Below, one piece after another: positions 5,948-7,960 of a stretch of DNA of 7,960 nucleotides (position 1 is its first letter; every line of letters starts with the position of its first letter). The notes beneath the pieces were generated by a model. The model was not told the DNA's origin. It did not search any database and worked only from the letters and a program-made list of their open reading frames with translations. The position numbers and the translations under genes are program-made. Source of the DNA: Candidatus Sigynarchaeota archaeon (GTDB taxonomy: Archaea; Asgardarchaeota; Jordarchaeia; Jordarchaeales; Jordarchaeaceae); contig JAUQYY010000146.1 in the NCBI GenBank assembly GCA_030587505.1, forward strand, positions 1 through 7,960, read 5' to 3'.

Positions 5948-7126
5948 ATGCGTGCAGTAGTTTTGGGCGGAGCTGGGCTGATGGGGTCCGCCGTTGTGGA
6001 TGATTTGGTGAGGAGCGGTGTCGAAGAGGTTGTGGTTGCGGATTTGAACCTGGACGCGGCCCAGAAGGTTGTCCAAAGGTACAAGGGTGTGGACGCCGAG
6101 GTTACCGCACAGTTTGTCGACGCCAACGATCACAACAGCCTGGTTGAGGTCATTTCCGGGGCGGACGTGGTTTCCAGTAACATTGGACCATTCTACGAGT
6201 ACTGCGTCAAGGTCGTCAAAGCCGCAATAGAAGCGAAGGTTAACCTAGTGGACATCTGCGACGACTTCGACGCCGCGGAGGAAGCCTTCAAACTCGACCA
6301 GCAGGCTAAGAGCGCAGGGATAATCGCCTGCATAGGCTGCGGAGCAAGCCCGGGGCTGAGCAACATGGTAGCAAAGTACGCCGCCAGCAAGATGGACAGG
6401 GTGGACGACGTACTAATCGCCTGGGCGGTGAGCGTCCGAGACACCGGAGGACCCGCAGCGAACTACCACATTCTCCACTCTCTCAGCGGAAAGGTTCCAA
6501 CCTTCAGAGACGGAAAGGTGAAATACATTGAAGCGGGCTCCGAGAAGGAACGAGTAAAATTCATCGAACCAATCGGCGAGGTGGAGGTCTACAGCTTCGG
6601 CCACCCAGAACCCCTCACCCTGCCACGCTTCATAAAGGGCGTCAGAAACGTAAGCATAAAGGGAGCCACGCTCCCCACATGGCTTGACGAGGTTTTCAGA
6701 GGATTGAGCAGTTCGGGATTCGCTAGCAGAGAACCTGTGAGCGTGAAGGGAATCTCAATAGTCCCCCTGGATTTGGCTGTTACCCTAACCTTCTCACAGC
6801 ACGCCTTCCCACCCGAGGTAAAGGAGAGGATAGAGAAGGAAGCACCAACAACATCCGCGGAAAAAGTCATCGTTTCAGGAGAGAGGCAAGGAAACTCAGT
6901 AAGATACACCTATGAGGGATTAGCGAGCTTCGCTAAAACAACCGCGGCTTCCGCCTCGATAGCAGCACAAATGATAGCAAAAGGCAAAACGGTAGAAAGG
7001 GGTGTACTGCCACCCGAAGGATGCCTAGACGCCAAAGAGTTTCTCAGGGAGATTGCGAGGAGGGGAATAGAGATAATCGAAACTGAGGAGACAACGTGTC
7101 GCCTGACAGAGGAAACGTTCAAGTAA
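5948..7126 (+). CDS. Saccharopine-dehydrogenase-like NAD(P) oxidoreductase
   Basis: Two-domain dehydrogenase of the saccharopine dehydrogenase/lysine dehydrogenase (LYS9-like) family, 392 residues, full length. The Rossmann motif GGAGLMG lies at 7-13, the end of strand 2 is ADLN with D32, which normally favours NAD ribose over NADP, and SSNIGPF (76-82) continues the cofactor site. GASPGLSN at 132-139 is the usual family junction into the substrate domain. The C-terminal VLPPEGCLDAKEFLREIARRG (353-373) is also typical. Family members oxidise saccharopine, lysine or related amino acids, and some act in polyamine metabolism; the substrate cannot be chosen here. Neither the aminoadipate-pathway genes nor a partner reductase is adjacent. 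It is a monocistronic plus-strand gene with its own TATA box, a clear Shine-Dalgarno site and a hairpin/T-tract end. Cytosolic. Confidence 0.9.
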   Translation: MRAVVLGGAGLMGSAVVDDLVRSGVEEVVVADLNLDAAQKVVQRYKGVDAEVTAQFVDANDHNSLVEVISGADVVSSNIGPFYEYCVKVVKAAIEAKVNLVDICDDFDAAEEAFKLDQQAKSAGIIACIGCGASPGLSNMVAKYAASKMDRVDDVLIAWAVSVRDTGGPAANYHILHSLSGKVPTFRDGKVKYIEAGSEKERVKFIEPIGEVEVYSFGHPEPLTLPRFIKGVRNVSIKGATLPTWLDEVFRGLSSSGFASREPVSVKGISIVPLDLAVTLTFSQHAFPPEVKERIEKEAPTTSAEKVIVSGERQGNSVRYTYEGLASFAKTTAASASIAAQMIAKGKTVERGVLPPEGCLDAKEFLREIARRGIEIIETEETTCRLTEETFK

Positions 7127-7140
7127 CTTACATCCTCCCC

Positions 7141-7199
7141 CCGAACCTAGGAGTCCCTACTTTTTACTGCGGGTTCGGTTTCCATCCTTTCGGGTTTTT
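7141..7199 (+). terminator. Hairpin followed by T-tracts after the oxidoreductase gene
   Basis: CCGAACC (7141-7147) pairs perfectly with GGTTCGG (7172-7178), a 7-base stem with a 24-base loop beginning 15 bases after the stop. T-runs occur in the loop (7161-7165) and after it (7195-7199), with another T7 at 7257-7263. The hairpin may be incidental because archaea use T-tracts, but the region as a whole is a convincing transcript end. Confidence 0.5.
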
Positions 7200-7256
7200 C
7201 ATCCCGAGTCCTGAGGCAAAGGCTTATATTCTTTTTCACCCTATCCTCAAGACTGA

Positions 7257-7263
7257 TTTTTTT
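7257..7263 (+). terminator. Additional T7 tract in the convergent gap
   Basis: Seven T inside the 194-base gap 7127-7320 between convergent genes, a possible backup terminator for the plus-strand gene. The gap also has a TATA-like GGCTTATATT (7221-7230) with no gene suited to it. On the minus strand the T-rich run near 7283-7298 could end the amidohydrolase transcript. Confidence 0.35.
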
Positions 7264-7320
7264 GAAGGGGTTCCTCTTATCTTTGAGGAAAAAGAAAATA
7301 GAAGTTTTACTTGTTTTTTC

Positions 7321-7960
7321 CTAGTCGATTCCGAGGAATCGTTTCGGGTTCTCTTCGAAGAGTTTTTGGAGTACGCCGTCCTTGAAGGGGAGCTGCTTGA
7401 GTTCCTCCACTATTCTTTTTCGGGGTAGGAGCGGGTAGTCCGAGCCGAAGAGAGCCTTGTTCCTCAGAGGCCCGTTAATGTACCTGATCACGGGTTCGGG
7501 AATGTGCCTAGGCGCCCACCCGGCGAGATTGATGTAAACGTTCGGGTTCCTCTGGCACACCGCTATTGCTTCGTAGAACCACGGGAAGCCGAAGTGCGCA
7601 ATCACCATTTTAAGGTCCGGGAAATCCACAGCCACATCGTCAATGTAAATGGGCTTGCAGTACTTTATGCGTGTACCCGAGTGGAACTGGGTTCCTGTGT
7701 GGAAGAGAACGGGTATCCCAAGCTCCTGCGCCTTTTCGTAAACCGGGTACATAACCTTGTCGTTCGGGTTGAGTTCCAGAAGGTGGGGTAACAGCTTGAG
7801 TCCCTTTAGGTTCAGCTCCTTAACCGCTCTTTCCAGCTCTCTAACCGCCAAGACCCCCTTGTGCGGGTCGACCCCAGCGAACCCGATGAGCCTGTCGGGG
7901 TACTGGCTCACAGCTTTTGCCACAAGATCGTTAGAAACCTTATATCCCCAGACTGTTTCC
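7321..7960 (-). CDS. TIM-barrel amidohydrolase (amidohydrolase_2/ACMSD-like), 5' end beyond window
   Basis: Metal-dependent hydrolase or decarboxylase of the PF04909 type; family members include ACMSD and gamma-resorcylate decarboxylase. The frame stays open to the right edge: ETVWGYKVSNDLVAKAVSQ precedes the internal GTG at 7923 and reads as normal family sequence, so that GTG is not the start. About 212 C-terminal residues are visible of a usual 270-330. Counting from the edge, the markers are PDRLIGFAGVDP (21-32), GLKLLP (53-58), the strand-5 histidine H87 in LFHTG, H122 in AHFG and the catalytic aspartate D174 in FGSDYP. The N-terminal HxH metal pair should lie outside the window. It ends FEENPKRFLGID, a typical C-terminus (residues 201-212). 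It is convergent with the oxidoreductase. The substrate is unknown; a role in organic-acid catabolism would fit but is not shown. Confidence 0.9.
   Translation of the reverse strand, partial: ETVWGYKVSNDLVAKAVSQYPDRLIGFAGVDPHKGVLAVRELERAVKELNLKGLKLLPHLLELNPNDKVMYPVYEKAQELGIPVLFHTGTQFHSGTRIKYCKPIYIDDVAVDFPDLKMVIAHFGFPWFYEAIAVCQRNPNVYINLAGWAPRHIPEPVIRYINGPLRNKALFGSDYPLLPRKRIVEELKQLPFKDGVLQKLFEENPKRFLGID

Noticed and set aside
2231..7267. Repeated 11-mer TTTTTTTGAAG at 2231 and 7257
   Set aside because: It consists mostly of a T-tract; both are transcript ends and the shared GAAG is likely chance rather than a dispersed repeat.
7096..7428. Plus-strand 110-residue frame across the convergent gap
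   Set aside because: It overlaps the end of the oxidoreductase and over 100 bases of the amidohydrolase antisense, has low-complexity Phe-rich content from T-tracts, and no ribosome binding site.
1..7960. A defence, CRISPR or mobile-element system
   Set aside because: No repeat-spacer array, transposase, integrase, nuclease or toxin-antitoxin motif is visible; the genes are metabolic enzymes and small hypothetical proteins.

Overview
The window looks archaeal, from a chromosome of medium GC. Several genes are preceded by AT-rich TATA-like boxes 20-60 bases upstream and by GGAGG or GGTG-type ribosome binding sites. T-tracts follow the genes, and the proteins (class III aminotransferase with a four-cysteine insert, short radical SAM protein, saccharopine-dehydrogenase-like oxidoreductase, Zn-ribbon protein) resemble those of Thermoproteota/Bathyarchaeia-type or Thermococcales-like archaea. 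The lineage is an inference from gene content only; there is no rRNA or other phylogenetic marker here.

Layout, left to right. 1-1139 (minus): 5' two thirds of an acyl-CoA synthetase, cut by the window edge. 1140-1311: divergent promoter region. 1312-2214 (plus): radical SAM protein. It converges on a minus-strand pair, a class III PLP aminotransferase (4282-2954) followed by a SerB-like HAD phosphatase (2882-2247). 4436-4963 (plus): uncharacterised 175-residue protein, divergent from the aminotransferase. 5069-5488 (minus): cysteine-rich Zn-ribbon-type protein, with a long leader that can fold. 5489-5947: about 460 bases without a gene. 5948-7126 (plus): saccharopine-dehydrogenase-like NAD(P) oxidoreductase with a hairpin and T-tract end. 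7321-7960 (minus): 3' part of a TIM-barrel amidohydrolase whose reading frame runs off the right edge.

Working together: most recognisable genes are small-molecule enzymes (CoA ligation, PLP transamination or racemisation, phosphate-ester hydrolysis, amino-acid-type dehydrogenation, metal-dependent amidohydrolysis or decarboxylation). This fits peptide, amino-acid or organic-acid catabolism, but only the aminotransferase-HAD pair looks like an operon and the rest are single transcription units. No CRISPR array, mobile element, tRNA, rRNA or recognised defence system was found. I do not see a convincing new multi-gene system. The most interesting unexplained signal is the candidate folded leader RNA at about 5508-5608 in front of the Zn-ribbon gene, followed by that gene itself, the four-cysteine insert of the aminotransferase and the CX4CX2C cluster of the radical SAM protein.
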